From Telmatospirillum sp. (GTDB lineage Bacteria > Pseudomonadota > Alphaproteobacteria > Rhodospirillales > Magnetospirillaceae), in NCBI GenBank assembly GCA_009712185.1, contig WASQ01000065.1, forward strand, positions 105,235 to 145,496: DNA of 40,262 bases, read 5' to 3'. Of this stretch, positions 1 to 19,897 are shown in pieces. Below the pieces are notes generated by a model. The model was not told where the DNA came from and ran no database searches. It saw only the letters and a program-made list of their open reading frames with translations. A program made the translations under genes and the position numbers. Within the stretch, counting starts at the first letter, position 1. Every line of letters starts with the position of its first letter.

Positions 1-313
1 GGACCTTCTTGGTCAGGTCATGGGCGTGGGAACGCACCACAGGCCCGAAGATCACCCCGCCGCCACGGAACTGCGCGCTGCGCAGGCTGCCCTGACGGGC
101 GCGACCCGTGCCCTTCTGGGCATAGGGCTTCTTGGTGGTGCCGGAGACTTCTCCGATCTGCTTGGCCTTGTGGGTTCCCGCGCGACGCTTGGCGAGCTGA
201 TAGTTCACCATGCGGGCCAGGATGTCCCGGCGCACCGGGACTCCGAAAACCTCGTCCGCGAGCTCAATAGAGCCCACGTTCTTGGCTTCGAGATTAACGA
301 CGTCGATCTTCAT
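1..313 (-). CDS. rplD: 50S ribosomal protein L4, partial (3' end beyond window)
   Basis: Large-subunit protein L4, which binds 23S rRNA and lines the exit tunnel; in several bacteria it also autoregulates the S10 operon. The visible N-terminal ~104 residues begin [18 protein letters not shown] and include the conserved tract with [19 protein letters not shown] and then FGP, typical of the L4 extended loop. The gene runs off the left edge, so the C-terminal half is missing only because of the window. The ATG at 313 is preceded by an AAGGA ribosome-binding site and lies 5 nt after the rplC stop, so it is the next gene of the S10-type operon. Confidence 0.95.
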   Translation of the reverse strand, partial: MKIDVVNLEAKNVGSIELADEVFGVPVRRDILARMVNYQLAKRRAGTHKAKQIGEVSGTTKKPYAQKGTGRARQGSLRSAQFRGGGVIFGPVVRSHAHDLTKKV

Positions 314-318
314 CGCGC

Positions 319-1053
319 TCAGTCCTTCTGCTCTTCGGCGGCAGCGGCGTCGCTGGCGGGCTGGGCAGGCTCGGTGCTTGCCTTCTTCACCCCGGCCGGG
401 AACGGAACGCCCTCGGGGAGCTTCTTCTTCACCGCGTCGCGCACCAGAACCCATCCGCCTTGCGAACCGGGAATGGCGCCTTTGACGAGGATGAGGCCGC
501 GGGTCTCGTCGGTGGAGACAACCGTCAGGCTCTGCGTGGTCACCTGGACGTCGCCCATGTGCCCGGCCATCTTCTTACCCTTGAAGACCTTGCCGGGGTC
601 CTGGCGCTGACCGGTCGAACCGTGCGAGCGGTGCGACACCGACACGCCGTGCGACGCTTCGAGGCCACGGAAGTTGTGGCGCTTCATGCCGCCGGCGAAG
701 CCCTTACCAATGGTGGTGCCGGTCACGTCCACATACTGGCCCGGGACGAAATGGGCGACCGACAACTCAGTGCCGACCTCGAGCATGGCATCGGGCGTGA
801 CGCGGAACTCGACAACCTTTTTCGACGGCTCCACCTTGGCGGCGGCGAACTGGCCGCGCTGAGCCTTATTGACATTCTTGACCTTGGCCAGGCCAAAGCC
901 GAGCTGAACGGCGCTGTAGCCGTCCTTTTCCTCAGAGCGGGTCGAGACCACCTTCACGGTGTCAACCTTCAACACGGTGACCGGCACATGGGTGCCGTCC
1001 TCGGTGAAGATCCTTGTCATGCCGACCTTCTGGGCGATGAGACCGGATCGCAT
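319..1053 (-). CDS. rplC: 50S ribosomal protein L3
   Basis: Assembly-initiating protein of the large subunit, placed near the peptidyl transferase centre. The 244-residue product starts [16 protein letters not shown], the standard L3 N-terminus. The central [14 protein letters not shown] and [23 protein letters not shown] segments, from about residue 137 to 184, are the signature loop of the family. The C-terminal ~35 residues are an Ala/Glu-rich tail, as seen in many alphaproteobacterial L3 proteins. The ATG at 1053 follows an AAGGA ribosome-binding site that overlaps the rpsJ stop region; rplD follows 5 nt downstream. Confidence 0.98.
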   Translation of the reverse strand: MRSGLIAQKVGMTRIFTEDGTHVPVTVLKVDTVKVVSTRSEEKDGYSAVQLGFGLAKVKNVNKAQRGQFAAAKVEPSKKVVEFRVTPDAMLEVGTELSVAHFVPGQYVDVTGTTIGKGFAGGMKRHNFRGLEASHGVSVSHRSHGSTGQRQDPGKVFKGKKMAGHMGDVQVTTQSLTVVSTDETRGLILVKGAIPGSQGGWVLVRDAVKKKLPEGVPFPAGVKKASTEPAQPASDAAAAEEQKD

Positions 1054-1063
1054 CGTCTATTCC

Positions 1064-1372
1064 TTACAACTTGATCTCGACATCGACGCCGGCGGCGAGA
1101 TCCAGCTTCATCAGCGCATCAACGGTCTGGGGCGTCGGATCGACGATATCCAGGAGCCGCTTATGCGTACGAATTTCAAACTGTTCCCGGGACTTCTTGT
1201 CGATGTGCGGGGAACGGTTCACCGTGAACTTCTCGATCAGCGTGGGCAGAGGGATCGGCCCGCGCACCTGCGCACCCGTGCGCTTGGCGGTGTTGACGAT
1301 CTCGCGGGTGGACTGATCCAGCACGCGATGATCGAACGCCTTCAAGCGGATGCGAATGTTTTGACTGTCCAT
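1064..1372 (-). CDS. rpsJ: 30S ribosomal protein S10
   Basis: Small-subunit protein S10 (NusE), which also takes part in transcription antitermination with NusB and NusG. The 102-residue length is normal, and the protein reads [19 protein letters not shown] and later [20 protein letters not shown], the family signatures. It is the first gene of the S10 part of the block. It lies 79 nt downstream of tuf copy A with a strong hairpin between them and is followed by rplC after 10 nt. Confidence 0.98.
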   Translation of the reverse strand: MDSQNIRIRLKAFDHRVLDQSTREIVNTAKRTGAQVRGPIPLPTLIEKFTVNRSPHIDKKSREQFEIRTHKRLLDIVDPTPQTVDALMKLDLAAGVDVEIKL

Positions 1373-1392
1373 ATTCTCGTCCAGTTCATCCT

Positions 1393-1424
1393 CCGGCTCC
1401 GCCCTCGCGAGAGGACGGAGCCGG
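1393..1424 (-). other. RNA hairpin between tuf copy A and rpsJ
   Basis: A 9-bp perfect stem, CCGGCTCCG with CGGAGCCGG, is extended inward by a further ~5 pairs (one G-U) around a 4-nt loop. It lies between the tuf stop and the rpsJ start on the transcribed strand. No U-run follows, so it looks like an mRNA processing or stability element rather than a full intrinsic terminator. Confidence 0.55.
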
Positions 1425-1451
1425 GGTTTATGCCATTACTCGAAACGAAAA

Positions 1452-2642
<1,191 letters not shown>

Positions 2643-2676
2643 TTGTCATCCACTCCGTCTTGCTTATCCAATAAGA

Positions 2677-4755
2677 TCAGCCGGCCAGTTTGGCGCGGAT
2701 TTCTTCGGACACGTTTGCCGGCACTTCGGAATAATGATCGAAGTGCATCGTGTATTGGGCACGCCCCTGGCTCATGGAGCGCAGCGTGTTCACATAACCG
2801 AACATGTTCGCGAGCGGCACCATGGCGGTGATCACCCGGGCGTTGCCCCGGCTGTCCATGCCATTGACCTGGCCGCGACGGCTGTTCAGATCGCCGATCA
2901 CGTCACCCATGTACTCTTCCGGCGTCACCACCTCGACCCGCATCATCGGCTCCAGGAGCTTCGGACCGGCCTTGGCAATGCCTTCGCGGAAAGCCGCGCG
3001 GGACGCGATTTCGAAGGCGAGCACGCTCGAGTCGACGTCGTGGTAGGCGCCGTCATAGAGAGTTGCCTTGAAGTCGACCATCGGGAAGCCGGCGAGCACG
3101 CCGCTTTCCATGGCGGACCGCAGACCCTTTTCGACGCCCGGCACATATTCCTTCGGAACCGTGCCGCCGACGACCGCGTTGGTGAAGGTGAAGCCGCCAC
3201 CAGCCTCGTTCGGCTCGAAGCGGATCTTGACGCGGGCGAACTGGCCCGAGCCACCGGTCTGCTTCTTGTGGGTGTAATCGCACTCGTAGGTCTTCGAGAT
3301 GGTCTCGCGGTAGGCGACCTGCGGGGCGCCGACGTTGGCCTCGACCTTGAACTCGCGCTTCATGCGGTCGACGATGATCTCGAGATGGAGCTCGCCCATC
3401 CCCTTGATCACGGTCTGACCGGATTCGACGTCGGAGGTTACACGGAAGGACGGGTCCTCGGCCGCCAGACGCGCCAGCGCCATGCCCATCTTTTCCTGGT
3501 CGGCCTTGGTCTTCGGCTCCACCGCCACCTCGATCACCGGCTCGGGGAACTCCATGCGCTCCAGGATGACGAGATCGTCGGAGGAACACAGGGTATCGCC
3601 CGTGGTGGTGTCCTTGAGGCCGGCGAAGGCCACGATGTCACCGGCGCGCGCCTCTTTGATCTCCTCGCGGGAGTTGGCGTGCATCAGGAGCATACGGCCG
3701 ACACGCTCGCGCTTGTCCTTCACCGTGTTCTGCACATAGGAGCCGGCCTCGACGATGCCGGAGTAGATGCGCACGAAGGTGAGGGACCCCACGAAGGGGT
3801 CGTTCATGATCTTGAAGGCGAGACCGGCGAACGGCTCATCGTCCGTGGAGTGCTTCGAGATCTCGACCTCGGTCCCCGCCTTGATGCCCTTGATGGCCGG
3901 AATGTCGACCGGAGCCGGCAGATAGTCCACCACGGCGTCCAGGAGCGGCTGCACGCCCTTGTTCTTGAACGCCGAGCCGCACAGCACCGGCACGAAGGAC
4001 ATGCTGATGGTGCCCTTGCGGATGCAGCGCTTCAGGGTTTCGATGTCCGGCTCGTTGCCTTCGAGGTAGGCCTCCATGGCGGCGTCGTCCATCTCAACCG
4101 CCGCCTCGATCAGCTCGTGGCGATACTGGGCGGCCTTTTCGACGAGGTCGGCCGGAATAGGCTGGTCCTCGAACTCGGCGCCCAGGCTCTCGTCCTTCCA
4201 GATCACCGCGACGTTGCGCAGCAGGTCGACGAGGCCGGCATATTCCGACTCCTCGCCGATCGGCAGATGCATGACCAGCGGACGCGCCCCGAGGCGGTCC
4301 TTGATCATGTCCACGCAGCGATAGAAGTTGGCGCCGATGCGGTCCATCTTGTTCACGAAGCAGATGCGCGGCACGCCATATTTGTCGGCCTGGCGCCACA
4401 CCGTCTCGGACTGGGGCTCAACGCCGGCCACCGAGTCGAACACCGTGACGGCGCCGTCGAGAACGCGCAGGCTGCGTTCCACTTCGATGGTGAAATCGAC
4501 GTGGCCGGGCGTGTCGATGATGTTAACGCGATGGTCACGCCAGAACGCCGTGGTGGCGGCCGATGTGATCGTGATGCCGCGCTCCTGCTCCTGCTCCATC
4601 CAATCCATCGTCGCGGTGCCTTCGTGCACCTCGCCGATTTTGTAGGACTTGCCGGTGTAGTAGAGGATGCGCTCGGTCGTGGTCGTCTTACCGGCATCGA
4701 TGTGCGCCATGATGCCGATGTTACGGTAACGATCGAGGGGTGTTTGGCGTGCCAT
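2677..4755 (-). CDS. fusA: Elongation factor G
   Basis: Ribosomal translocase GTPase. The 692-residue protein has the G-domain motifs near the N-terminus: [14 protein letters not shown] (P-loop), the RGITITSAA switch I, DTPGHVDF and NKMD. Domains II to V follow, with [18 protein letters not shown] in domain III. Its length matches the canonical bacterial factor rather than the EF-G2 paralogue. A GGGAAG ribosome-binding site precedes ATG 4755, and the gene sits 24 nt after rpsG in the usual rpsL-rpsG-fusA-tuf order. Confidence 0.98.
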   Translation of the reverse strand: MARQTPLDRYRNIGIMAHIDAGKTTTTERILYYTGKSYKIGEVHEGTATMDWMEQEQERGITITSAATTAFWRDHRVNIIDTPGHVDFTIEVERSLRVLDGAVTVFDSVAGVEPQSETVWRQADKYGVPRICFVNKMDRIGANFYRCVDMIKDRLGARPLVMHLPIGEESEYAGLVDLLRNVAVIWKDESLGAEFEDQPIPADLVEKAAQYRHELIEAAVEMDDAAMEAYLEGNEPDIETLKRCIRKGTISMSFVPVLCGSAFKNKGVQPLLDAVVDYLPAPVDIPAIKGIKAGTEVEISKHSTDDEPFAGLAFKIMNDPFVGSLTFVRIYSGIVEAGSYVQNTVKDKRERVGRMLLMHANSREEIKEARAGDIVAFAGLKDTTTGDTLCSSDDLVILERMEFPEPVIEVAVEPKTKADQEKMGMALARLAAEDPSFRVTSDVESGQTVIKGMGELHLEIIVDRMKREFKVEANVGAPQVAYRETISKTYECDYTHKKQTGGSGQFARVKIRFEPNEAGGGFTFTNAVVGGTVPKEYVPGVEKGLRSAMESGVLAGFPMVDFKATLYDGAYHDVDSSVLAFEIASRAAFREGIAKAGPKLLEPMMRVEVVTPEEYMGDVIGDLNSRRGQVNGMDSRGNARVITAMVPLANMFGYVNTLRSMSQGRAQYTMHFDHYSEVPANVSEEIRAKLAG

Positions 4756-4779
4756 TTTGCTTCCCGAAACCTGGAGTGA

Positions 4780-5256
<477 letters not shown>

Positions 5257-5262
5257 TTATCC

Positions 5263-5634
5263 TCACTTCGGACGCTTGGCGCCGTACTTCGAACGGCGTT
5301 GACGACGATCTTTCACACCCTGGGTATCGAGGGTGCCGCGGATGATGTGGTAGCGGACGCCGGGAAGATCCTTCACACGGCCGCCGCGGATCATGACCAC
5401 CGAGTGTTCCTGCAGGTTGTGCCCCTCGCCCGGAATGTAGCTGGTGACTTCGAACCCGTTGGTCAGGCGCACGCGGGCCACCTTACGCAACGCCGAGTTT
5501 GGCTTCTTCGGGGTGGTCGTATAAACGCGGGTACAAACGCCACGCTTTTGCGGACAGGCCTGGAGAGCCGGCACCTTATTACGTGCCACCTCTGGCTCGC
5601 GCGGCTTGCGGATCAACTGGTTAATCGTCGGCAT
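5263..5634 (-). CDS. rpsL: 30S ribosomal protein S12
   Basis: Decoding-centre protein S12. The 123-residue form starting [13 protein letters not shown] was chosen at ATG 5634 because it matches the universal S12 N-terminus and has an AAGGAAA ribosome-binding site. A reading frame continues upstream to 5793, but that part has no S12 similarity and overlaps the leader. The streptomycin-related lysines in [10 protein letters not shown] and [12 protein letters not shown] are both wild type. First gene of the str operon, ~170 nt downstream of a strong predicted promoter. Confidence 0.98.
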   Translation of the reverse strand: MPTINQLIRKPREPEVARNKVPALQACPQKRGVCTRVYTTTPKKPNSALRKVARVRLTNGFEVTSYIPGEGHNLQEHSVVMIRGGRVKDLPGVRYHIIRGTLDTQGVKDRRQRRSKYGAKRPK

Positions 5635-5668
5635 ACATCGTTTCCTTTGCCACAACAGGCGCAACAGT

Positions 5669-5716
5669 AAAAAACACCCTACGGAGCCCAAGGTCTCCGG
5701 GGCTTGGTTCGGGTGT
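5669..5716 (-). promoter_or_regulatory. Attenuator-like hairpin with U-run in the rpsL leader
   Basis: In the str-operon leader, on the transcribed strand, ACACCC (5716-5711 read on minus) pairs with GGGTGT (5679-5674). The enclosed sequence can fold further through CGGAG with CTCCG or AGCCC with GGGCT, two mutually exclusive alternatives. The 3' arm runs directly into six U residues (A6 on plus at 5669-5674). This is the form of an intrinsic terminator, but it lies upstream of rpsL, ~35 nt before the start codon. It could be a transcription attenuator. No experimental counterpart is known to me. Confidence 0.5.
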
Positions 5717-5813
5717 CTTACGCCGACCCGTCCGGCGTTTCGAATGTGGTTCGAGAGTTCGAAGAAGCAGCGTCTAGGCTGCTCACCTACCACCAGCTCT
5801 TCGAGAGGGCCGG

Positions 5814-5842
5814 ATAATAGGGATGGCCGAACAGGCCGTCAA
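5814..5842 (-). promoter_or_regulatory. Predicted sigma-70-type promoter of the str operon
   Basis: On the minus strand a -35 TTGACG (5842-5837) is separated by exactly 17 nt from a -10 TATTAT (5819-5814). Both are one or two changes from consensus with ideal spacing. An AT-rich stretch (about 5870-5960) lies just upstream and could act as an UP element. Transcription would begin near 5807, giving an rpsL leader of about 170 nt. Confidence 0.75.
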
Positions 5843-6014
5843 GCGAATCCGACTCAGCCCCACGACTCGCAATAACATTTTTGCGAGTAGATAACCATAA
5901 TAACAAACTATCCACAAAACGACTGCGTAACGCAATGTTATTATATCGACAGTCGCTCAACCCCGCATATTTCCTGGCATCCGGCAAATTGGCCATCCGC
6001 CCCCTCCGGACGCA
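5843..6014. other. rpoC-rpsL intergenic region upstream of the str promoter
   Basis: The full gap between rpsL and rpoC is 5635-6074. Besides the listed leader, promoter and terminator, this part contains an AT-rich stretch at about 5870-5960, unusual for this GC-rich window. I see no coding sequence in it. Confidence 0.6.
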
Positions 6015-6050
6015 AGGAAAAGCCCTCGCCATCGGCGAGGGCTTTTCTGC
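6014..6050 (-). terminator. Intrinsic terminator after rpoC
   Basis: A perfect 13-bp inverted repeat (6018-6030 with 6034-6046; core AGCCCTCGCC and GGCGAGGGCT) with a 3-nt loop ends in TTTT on the minus strand. It begins 29 nt after the rpoC stop and separates the rpoBC unit from the str promoter. The A-tract on the other side makes it close to symmetrical, but no convergent gene exists. Confidence 0.85.
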
Positions 6051-6074
6051 TTTTTCGACCTCAGGTCGTCAGGA

Positions 6075-14490
<8,416 letters not shown>

Positions 14491-14789
14491 TGCCGCTCCT
14501 CGTAAACTCGTCGGTTAGAGTCCCGCGATATCCTGCCCGGCCCTTCCGCGCCGACGGATCCGGGCAGCGGAGCGCTGCCGGGACGTCCCTGGGAAGGCGG
14601 GCCCCGGTCCCCCGGGGTGAGGGGAACCGGACAAAACTGTCAAATCCAATCAGGGCGGGCAGAGCCGCCCAGGCCACCTGAAAAAAAGGCGGCGAACAAA
14701 CCAATGAACAAGCAGCATAAGGCCGGGCTGCGGCGGCGCATCCGCGTCCGCCACTTCCCGACCCCTGCCAAAGACGCCCTAGGGCGATC
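14491..14789 (-). other. rplL-rpoB intergenic region with hairpins
   Basis: This 299-nt spacer has no coding sequence I can support. On the minus strand it holds a 12-bp palindrome, CGCCCTAGGGCG, just after the rplL stop. A further GC hairpin lies at 14560-14582 (GGCAGCG with CGCTGCC, 3-nt loop, extended past a mismatch). In other bacteria this gap contains an RNase III processing site and a partial attenuator that set the rpl/rpo ratio; that role is inferred here from position only. I see no strong promoter. Confidence 0.5.
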
Positions 14790-15167
14790 TTACTTAACCT
14801 CGACCTTTGCACCGGCCTCTTCAAGAACCTTCTTGATCTTCTCGGCTTCGTCCTTGTTGACGCCTTCCTTGACCGGCTTCGGAGCGGCCTCGACCAGATC
14901 CTTGGCCTCCTTCAGGCCGAGACCGGTGATGGCGCGGACTTCCTTGATGACGTTGATCTTCTTGTCGCCGGCGTCGGCGAGGATCACGTCGAACTCGGTC
15001 TTCTCCTCGGCGGGAGCGGCGGCGGCGGCGGCACCGGCAACCGCGGCGACCGCGACCGGAGCGGCGGCGGAGACGCCCCACTTCTCTTCGAGCAGCTTGG
15101 AAAGCTCAGCCGCCTCAAGGACGGTCAGAGCGGACAGGTCGTCAACCAATTTGGCGAGATCAGCCAT
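14790..15167 (-). CDS. rplL: 50S ribosomal protein L7/L12
   Basis: Stalk protein L7/L12, which binds translational GTPases. The 125 residues comprise an N-terminal dimerisation helix region ([22 protein letters not shown]), an Ala-rich hinge at about residues 34-52, and the C-terminal domain with [22 protein letters not shown] and [19 protein letters not shown] 15167 has a GGAG ribosome-binding site. It follows rplJ by 48 nt. Confidence 0.98.
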   Translation of the reverse strand: MADLAKLVDDLSALTVLEAAELSKLLEEKWGVSAAAPVAVAAVAGAAAAAAPAEEKTEFDVILADAGDKKINVIKEVRAITGLGLKEAKDLVEAAPKPVKEGVNKDEAEKIKKVLEEAGAKVEVK

Positions 15168-15215
15168 AGTAACTTACTCCAGATAAGACTTGTTTCCGGG
15201 ATTGTGTAGAGGGCT

Positions 15216-15734
15216 TTACGCAGCCTCGTCCTTTTTCGCTTTGGCGGCCAGAACACGGGCGATTTGTCCGCCCGGGGCCTGAAGCACGCCGGCAATACGC
15301 GTGGCGGGGGTCTGGATCATACCCAGGAGCTTTCCGCGCAGCTCGTCCAGCGACGGGAGAGTGGCCAGCGCCTGAACGCCTTCCACACCCAGAACGTTGG
15401 TCCCGAGCGCACCGCCCAGGATGACAAGCTTGTCGTTGCTCTTCGCGAACTCCGCGACAGCTTTGGCGGCCGCCACCGGATCCTTGGAATAGGCGATAGC
15501 CGTAGGACCGGTGAACAGATTGCCAATGCCTTCGAAGTTCGTGCCCGCCAGGGCGAGACGCGTGAGCCGGTTCTTCGTCACCTTGAAGCTGGCACCAGCA
15601 GCCCGAACTTTCCGACGCAGCGCGGTGATTTCGGCGACAGTCAACCCGTTGTTATGGGTGACGACGACCACACCGGCCTCGACGAACTTTTCGTGCAACG
15701 CTGCGACCAGCTCAGATTTTTCTTTGCGGTCCAC
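15216..15734 (-). CDS. rplJ: 50S ribosomal protein L10
   Basis: Stalk base protein L10, which anchors L7/L12 dimers and, with them, represses its own mRNA by binding the leader. The start was set at GTG 15734 ([17 protein letters not shown]). It has a GGAG ribosome-binding site at good spacing and yields 172 residues, the normal alphaproteobacterial length. The frame extends to ATG 15764, but those extra residues are not L10-like. Typical L10 segments are [15 protein letters not shown] and the C-terminal L12-binding helix ending [10 protein letters not shown]. Confidence 0.95.
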   Translation of the reverse strand: MDRKEKSELVAALHEKFVEAGVVVVTHNNGLTVAEITALRRKVRAAGASFKVTKNRLTRLALAGTNFEGIGNLFTGPTAIAYSKDPVAAAKAVAEFAKSNDKLVILGGALGTNVLGVEGVQALATLPSLDELRGKLLGMIQTPATRIAGVLQAPGGQIARVLAAKAKKDEAA

Positions 15735-15904
15735 GTTGGTCTCCGTAAAAGTGCCGGCCGGCAAACGCCGAACGGCAACTTCGCCTTGGTCCCACAGTCG
15801 CCGGACGGGTCAGACCCGTCCACCGGTGTGGAACCGGTTGGCCTGTCCCAGAATTCAAGCCGTACCCGGGGTTCTCCCTGCGGGAGGACGTCAGGAAACG
15901 GTAT
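15735..15904 (-). other. 3' part of the rplJ leader
   Basis: This is the start-proximal part of the 329-nt gap between rplA and rplJ. It contains inverted repeats such as GGACGGGTC with GACCCGTCC, and ACCGGTTCC near CACCGGTGG, that could sequester or expose the rplJ ribosome-binding site. No coding sequence is seen. Confidence 0.45.
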
Positions 15905-15970
15905 CAAACTCTGTCTGTGCGGGCGGTTTCCCTTCAAGCTCCGGTCTCCCGGCGCACCTGCAGTCTTGGA
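15905..15970 (-). ncRNA. Ribosomal protein L10 leader (cis-regulatory RNA)
   Basis: On the minus strand the rplJ leader contains CCAAGACTGCAGGTGCG followed by an internal GAGACCGGAGC element and closed by CGCCCGCACAGACAGAG. The 5' AAGACTGCAGGTGCG and 3' CCCGCACAGAC halves form the base stem and kink-turn-like pattern I associate with the L10 leader family in alphaproteobacteria. This RNA binds the L10(L12) complex and represses rplJ-rplL translation. Recognition is by eye; a covariance-model search would settle it. Confidence 0.7.
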
Positions 15971-16014
15971 CAGGGTGTTCTCCCGGACCGCCGAAGCGGG
16001 ACGGGAAACTCGTC

Positions 16015-16052
16015 AAAAGCCCGGTCCGGCTCTCGAAGGAGCCCGGACCGGG
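16015..16052 (-). terminator. Intrinsic terminator after rplK-rplA
   Basis: CCCGGTCCGG (16052-16043 on minus) pairs perfectly with CCGGACCGGG (16029-16020). The stem is extended by GCTC with GAGC to about 14 bp and followed by CTTTTG. It starts 11 nt after the rplA stop. The L10 leader follows, so rplJL-rpoBC either has its own promoter or depends on read-through. Confidence 0.8.
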
Positions 16053-16063
16053 TTCAGGTCACA

Positions 16064-16753
16064 TCAGGCCAGGGTCGCGAGATCGAGCTTGACGCCCGCG
16101 CCCATGGTGGAGCTGATCGAAACCTTTTCCAGATAGGTGCCCTTGGCACCCGCCGGCTTCGCCTTGTTGATGGCGTCGACAAACGCCTTGATGTTGGCGA
16201 CCAGGGCATCCTCGGTGAAGCTGGCCTTGCCGACACCGGCGTGCACGATACCGGCCTTCTCGGCGCGGAACTGGACCTGCCCGCCCTTGGCGGCCTTCAC
16301 GGCCTCGCCGACGTTCTGGGTCACGGTGCCAAGCTTCGGGTTCGGCATCAGGCCGCGCGGGCCCAGCACCTTACCGAGCCGGCCGACCAGACCCATCATG
16401 TCCGGAGTGGCGATGCAGCGGTCGAAATCCATCTTGCCGGCCTGCACTTCCTCAGCCAGATCCTCGGCGCCGACCAGGTCGGCTCCGGCGGCCTTGGCCT
16501 CATCGGCCTTGGCGCCCTTGGCGAAGACGGCAACACGCACGGTCTTGCCCGTGCCGTTCGGCAGATCGACGACGCCGCGAACCATCTGGTCGGCGTGACG
16601 CGGGTCGATGCCGAGGTTCAAGGCGATCTCGATGGTCTCGTCGAACTTGGCGACGGCACCGGTCTTGATGATCTTCACGGCCTCGGAGATCGGATAGAAC
16701 CTGGTCCGGTCGATCCCGGCATAGGCGTTCTTCAGGCGCTTACCTTGCGACAT
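16064..16753 (-). CDS. rplA: 50S ribosomal protein L1
   Basis: L1 of the ribosomal L1 stalk, and the usual translational repressor of the rplK-rplA mRNA. ATG 16753 ([15 protein letters not shown]) was chosen: its ribosome-binding site GGAG is in the last codons of rplK and only 4 nt separate the genes, implying coupling. The 229-residue product has the signature [16 protein letters not shown] at about residues 129-144. An upstream in-frame ATG would extend it into rplK by five residues and is less likely. Confidence 0.96.
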   Translation of the reverse strand: MSQGKRLKNAYAGIDRTRFYPISEAVKIIKTGAVAKFDETIEIALNLGIDPRHADQMVRGVVDLPNGTGKTVRVAVFAKGAKADEAKAAGADLVGAEDLAEEVQAGKMDFDRCIATPDMMGLVGRLGKVLGPRGLMPNPKLGTVTQNVGEAVKAAKGGQVQFRAEKAGIVHAGVGKASFTEDALVANIKAFVDAINKAKPAGAKGTYLEKVSISSTMGAGVKLDLATLA

Positions 16754-16757
16754 CGTC

Positions 16758-17186
16758 TTACTCCACAACCTGAAGGCCCATGGACCGGGCGGAACCGACG
16801 AGCATGGCGGAAGCCGCCTCGACGTCGTTCGCGTTCAGGTCCTGCATCTTCTTCTCGGCGATCTCGCGGATCTGCGTCATCGTCACCTTGCCCACAGTGC
16901 CCTTGCCGGGGGTCTGGGATCCCTTCTGCAGGTTGGCCGCCTTCTTGAGGAAGTAGGTCACCGGCGGGGTCTTGGTGATGAAGGAGAAGGTGCGGTCGGC
17001 ATAGGCCGTGATCACCACCGGAATCGGCATCCCGGGCTCAAGTCCCTGGGTCTGGGCATTGAACGCCTTGCAGAATTCCATGATGTTAAGGCCGCGCTGG
17101 CCGAGCGCGGGACCGATCGGCGGCGAAGGATTGGCCTTGCCTGCCGGCACTTGCAGCTTGATAAAGCCGACGATTTTCTTTGCCAT
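16758..17186 (-). CDS. rplK: 50S ribosomal protein L11
   Basis: GTPase-centre protein L11, 142 residues, beginning [30 protein letters not shown] with the Pro-rich N-terminal linker and the C-terminal rRNA-binding domain ([24 protein letters not shown]). It ends 4 nt before rplA. The upstream 149-nt gap carries a strong hairpin where L1-dependent control acts in other bacteria. Confidence 0.98.
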   Translation of the reverse strand: MAKKIVGFIKLQVPAGKANPSPPIGPALGQRGLNIMEFCKAFNAQTQGLEPGMPIPVVITAYADRTFSFITKTPPVTYFLKKAANLQKGSQTPGKGTVGKVTMTQIREIAEKKMQDLNANDVEAASAMLVGSARSMGLQVVE

Positions 17187-17249
17187 TTTTACCTCGGTTC
17201 ATGTCATCCGGGTTGGCGGTGCGGCCATGGCCGGCCTCCCGCCCTTTGC

Positions 17250-17279
17250 GCCACCCACACCCCGGTGTGCGTCGGTGGC
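17250..17279 (-). promoter_or_regulatory. Hairpin in the rplK leader, candidate L1-binding region
   Basis: On the minus strand GCCACC and GGTGGC enclose a second stem, CACACC with GGTGTG, with a short asymmetric internal loop. It lies between nusG and rplK, the position at which L1 represses the L11 operon in other bacteria. I do not see a definitive L1-site consensus, so only the structure and its position are supported. Confidence 0.4.
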
Positions 17280-17335
17280 AAAACGGCGAACACCGGCGCC
17301 CCATTCCGGGAATCGCCGGCTGATCGCCGAATGTC

Positions 17336-17866
17336 TTACAGCTTCTCGACCTGCGAGTATTCCAACTCGACCGGAGTGGAGCGCCCGAAGATCGACACAG
17401 CCACCTTGAGCCGCGCCTTTTCCTCGTCGACTTCCTCGACCAGGCCGTTGAAGGAGGTGAAGGGACCGTCAGACACGCGCACCTGCTCGCCCACCTCAAA
17501 GGTGATCGACGGTTTCGGACGCTCGATACCTTCCTGCACCTGCTTCATGATGCGTTCGGCTTCGGCGTCGGTGATCGGCGTCGGGCGGCCCTTGCCACCC
17601 AGGAAACCGGTCACTTTCGGCGTATTCTTCACGAGGTGCCAGGACTCATCGTTCAGGTCCATCTTCACCAGGACATAACCGGGGAAGAACTTCCTCTCGG
17701 TGTTGACCTTGGCGCCGCGACGGACCTCGACGACCTCCTCGACCGGGACCAGAATCTGGTCAAATCGTTCCGCCAGACCTTTCTGCTCGGCCTGCTCGCG
17801 AACCGACTGGGCGACCTTCTTCTCGAATCCCGAATAAACGTGAATAACATACCAGCGGTGGGCCAT
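17336..17866 (-). CDS. nusG: Transcription termination/antitermination protein NusG
   Basis: RNA polymerase-associated factor linking transcription to Rho and the ribosome. The 176-residue product has an N-terminal NGN domain ([27 protein letters not shown]) and a C-terminal KOW domain ([19 protein letters not shown]). ATG 17866 is preferred because GGGAG is 7 nt upstream; a GTG two codons earlier overlaps the secE stop as GTGA but leaves no room for the ribosome-binding site. Immediately follows secE. Confidence 0.97.
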   Translation of the reverse strand: MAHRWYVIHVYSGFEKKVAQSVREQAEQKGLAERFDQILVPVEEVVEVRRGAKVNTERKFFPGYVLVKMDLNDESWHLVKNTPKVTGFLGGKGRPTPITDAEAERIMKQVQEGIERPKPSITFEVGEQVRVSDGPFTSFNGLVEEVDEEKARLKVAVSIFGRSTPVELEYSQVEKL

Positions 17867-17868
17867 GG

Positions 17869-18066
17869 TCACGCTCCCAGCCCGAAAATCAGTTTGACCG
17901 CCCAGGCGAAAAATTGATCAACAAGCAGGAAAAAGACGGAGGCAAGCACCACCATCAGGAAAACCATTCCGGTGGAAATGGTCGTTTCCTTGCGCGACGG
18001 CCAAGTCACCTTGGCAACTTCCTGCCGGACCTGGCGGAGAAACAGACCTGGGTTGATCTTTGCCAT
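17869..18066 (-). CDS. secE: Preprotein translocase subunit SecE
   Basis: Small essential subunit of the SecYEG inner-membrane channel. The 65-residue single-helix form has the conserved cytoplasmic amphipathic segment [19 protein letters not shown] (residues 9-27), followed by one membrane helix at about residues 33-59. It lies between tRNA-Trp and nusG, a common bacterial arrangement. Confidence 0.96.
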   Translation of the reverse strand: MAKINPGLFLRQVRQEVAKVTWPSRKETTISTGMVFLMVVLASVFFLLVDQFFAWAVKLIFGLGA

Positions 18067-18123
18067 AACTACTCGTTTACCTGCGCGGCTTCGTCAGTTC
18101 ATCGCCCCGGGCTTCGCCACGGG

Positions 18124-18199
18124 TGGCAGGAGTGGAGGGGCTCGAACCCCCAACCCCCGGTTTTGGAGACCGGTGCTCTACCAGTTGAGCTACACTCCT
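18124..18199 (-). tRNA. trnW: tRNA-Trp (CCA anticodon)
   Basis: A full cloverleaf of 76 nt with genomically encoded CCA. The acceptor stem is AGGAGTG with CACTCCT, the anticodon arm is CCGGT-CTCCAAA-ACCGG giving anticodon CCA, and the T arm is GGGGGTTCGAGCCCC. Located between tuf copy B and secE, probably processed from the same transcript. Confidence 0.97.
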
Positions 18200-18253
18200 A
18201 GACCCGCACGCCGCCAACTCTTTGCGGAGCGGCGGCGGTGAGTGGGCCCGAAT

Positions 18254-18285
18254 GGCCGCGCCCCTCCAGAGGGAGAAGCGCGGCC
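18254..18285 (-). other. Hairpin downstream of tuf copy B
   Basis: GGCCGCGC and GCGCGGCC form an 8-bp stem enclosing CCCTC-CA-GAGGG. It begins about 13 nt after the tuf stop, on the transcribed strand, with no U-run. Probably a 3'-end stability or processing structure between tuf and tRNA-Trp. Confidence 0.5.
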
Positions 18286-18298
18286 ACGCGTTATATAC

Positions 18299-19489
<1,191 letters not shown>

Positions 19490-19535
19490 TTGTCAAATCC
19501 GTCTCGTTCTATACGGCCAAACAAAAACTCGTCGA

Positions 19536-19609
19536 TGGAGCGGGTGATGGGAATCGAACCCACACAACCAGCTTGGAAGGCTGGGGCTCTACCATTGAGC
19601 TACACCCGC
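19536..19609 (-). tRNA. trnG: tRNA-Gly (TCC anticodon)
   Basis: A 74-nt cloverleaf with encoded CCA. The acceptor is GCGGGTG with CACCCGC, the anticodon arm is CCAGC-CTTCCAA-GCTGG giving anticodon TCC, and the T loop is TTCGATT. Lies 46 nt upstream of tuf copy B and 41 nt downstream of tRNA-Tyr in the same transcript. Confidence 0.97.
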
Positions 19610-19650
19610 CGAATTCGGCTTGTCGAACCGGATAGCCCGACAAGGAAGGA

Positions 19651-19736
19651 TGGTGGAGGGGGTTGGATTTGAACCAACGTAGACATTCGTCGGCAGATTT
19701 ACAGTCTGCTGCCATTGACCGCTCGGCCACCCCTCC
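19651..19736 (-). tRNA. trnY: tRNA-Tyr (GTA anticodon)
   Basis: An 86-nt class II tRNA with a long variable arm and encoded CCA. The acceptor is GGAGGGG with CCCCTCC, and the anticodon arm is GCAGA-CTGTAAA-TCTGC giving GTA. First gene of the tRNA-tuf-secE unit. Confidence 0.97.
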
Positions 19737-19773
19737 ACTGCCGCCTCGGTTAGCCGGTGCGACGGGAGAACGG

Positions 19774-19802
19774 AACTAAGAGGATTTGGATGCTATTGTC
19801 AA
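19774..19802 (-). promoter_or_regulatory. Candidate promoter of the tRNA-Tyr/tRNA-Gly/tuf unit
   Basis: A perfect -35 TTGACA (19802-19797 on minus) is followed after 17 nt by a weak -10 (TTAGTT). It lies about 40 nt upstream of tRNA-Tyr in an AT-rich patch shared with the divergent rlmB. The -35 and position are convincing; the -10 is poor. Confidence 0.5.
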
Positions 19803-19897
19803 TCCGAAAAGAGAAGATCTAAAAATTCTCCTGTGGATGATCGCCCTTTCGCCGCCAAAAGGACGTACCATGTTATTCAACCGACAAGAGGCCATGA

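Noticed and set aside
15980-16018. TTGACG after the rplA terminator as an rplJ promoter
   Set aside because: The hexamer overlaps the terminator U-run and has no acceptable -10 at 15-19 nt.
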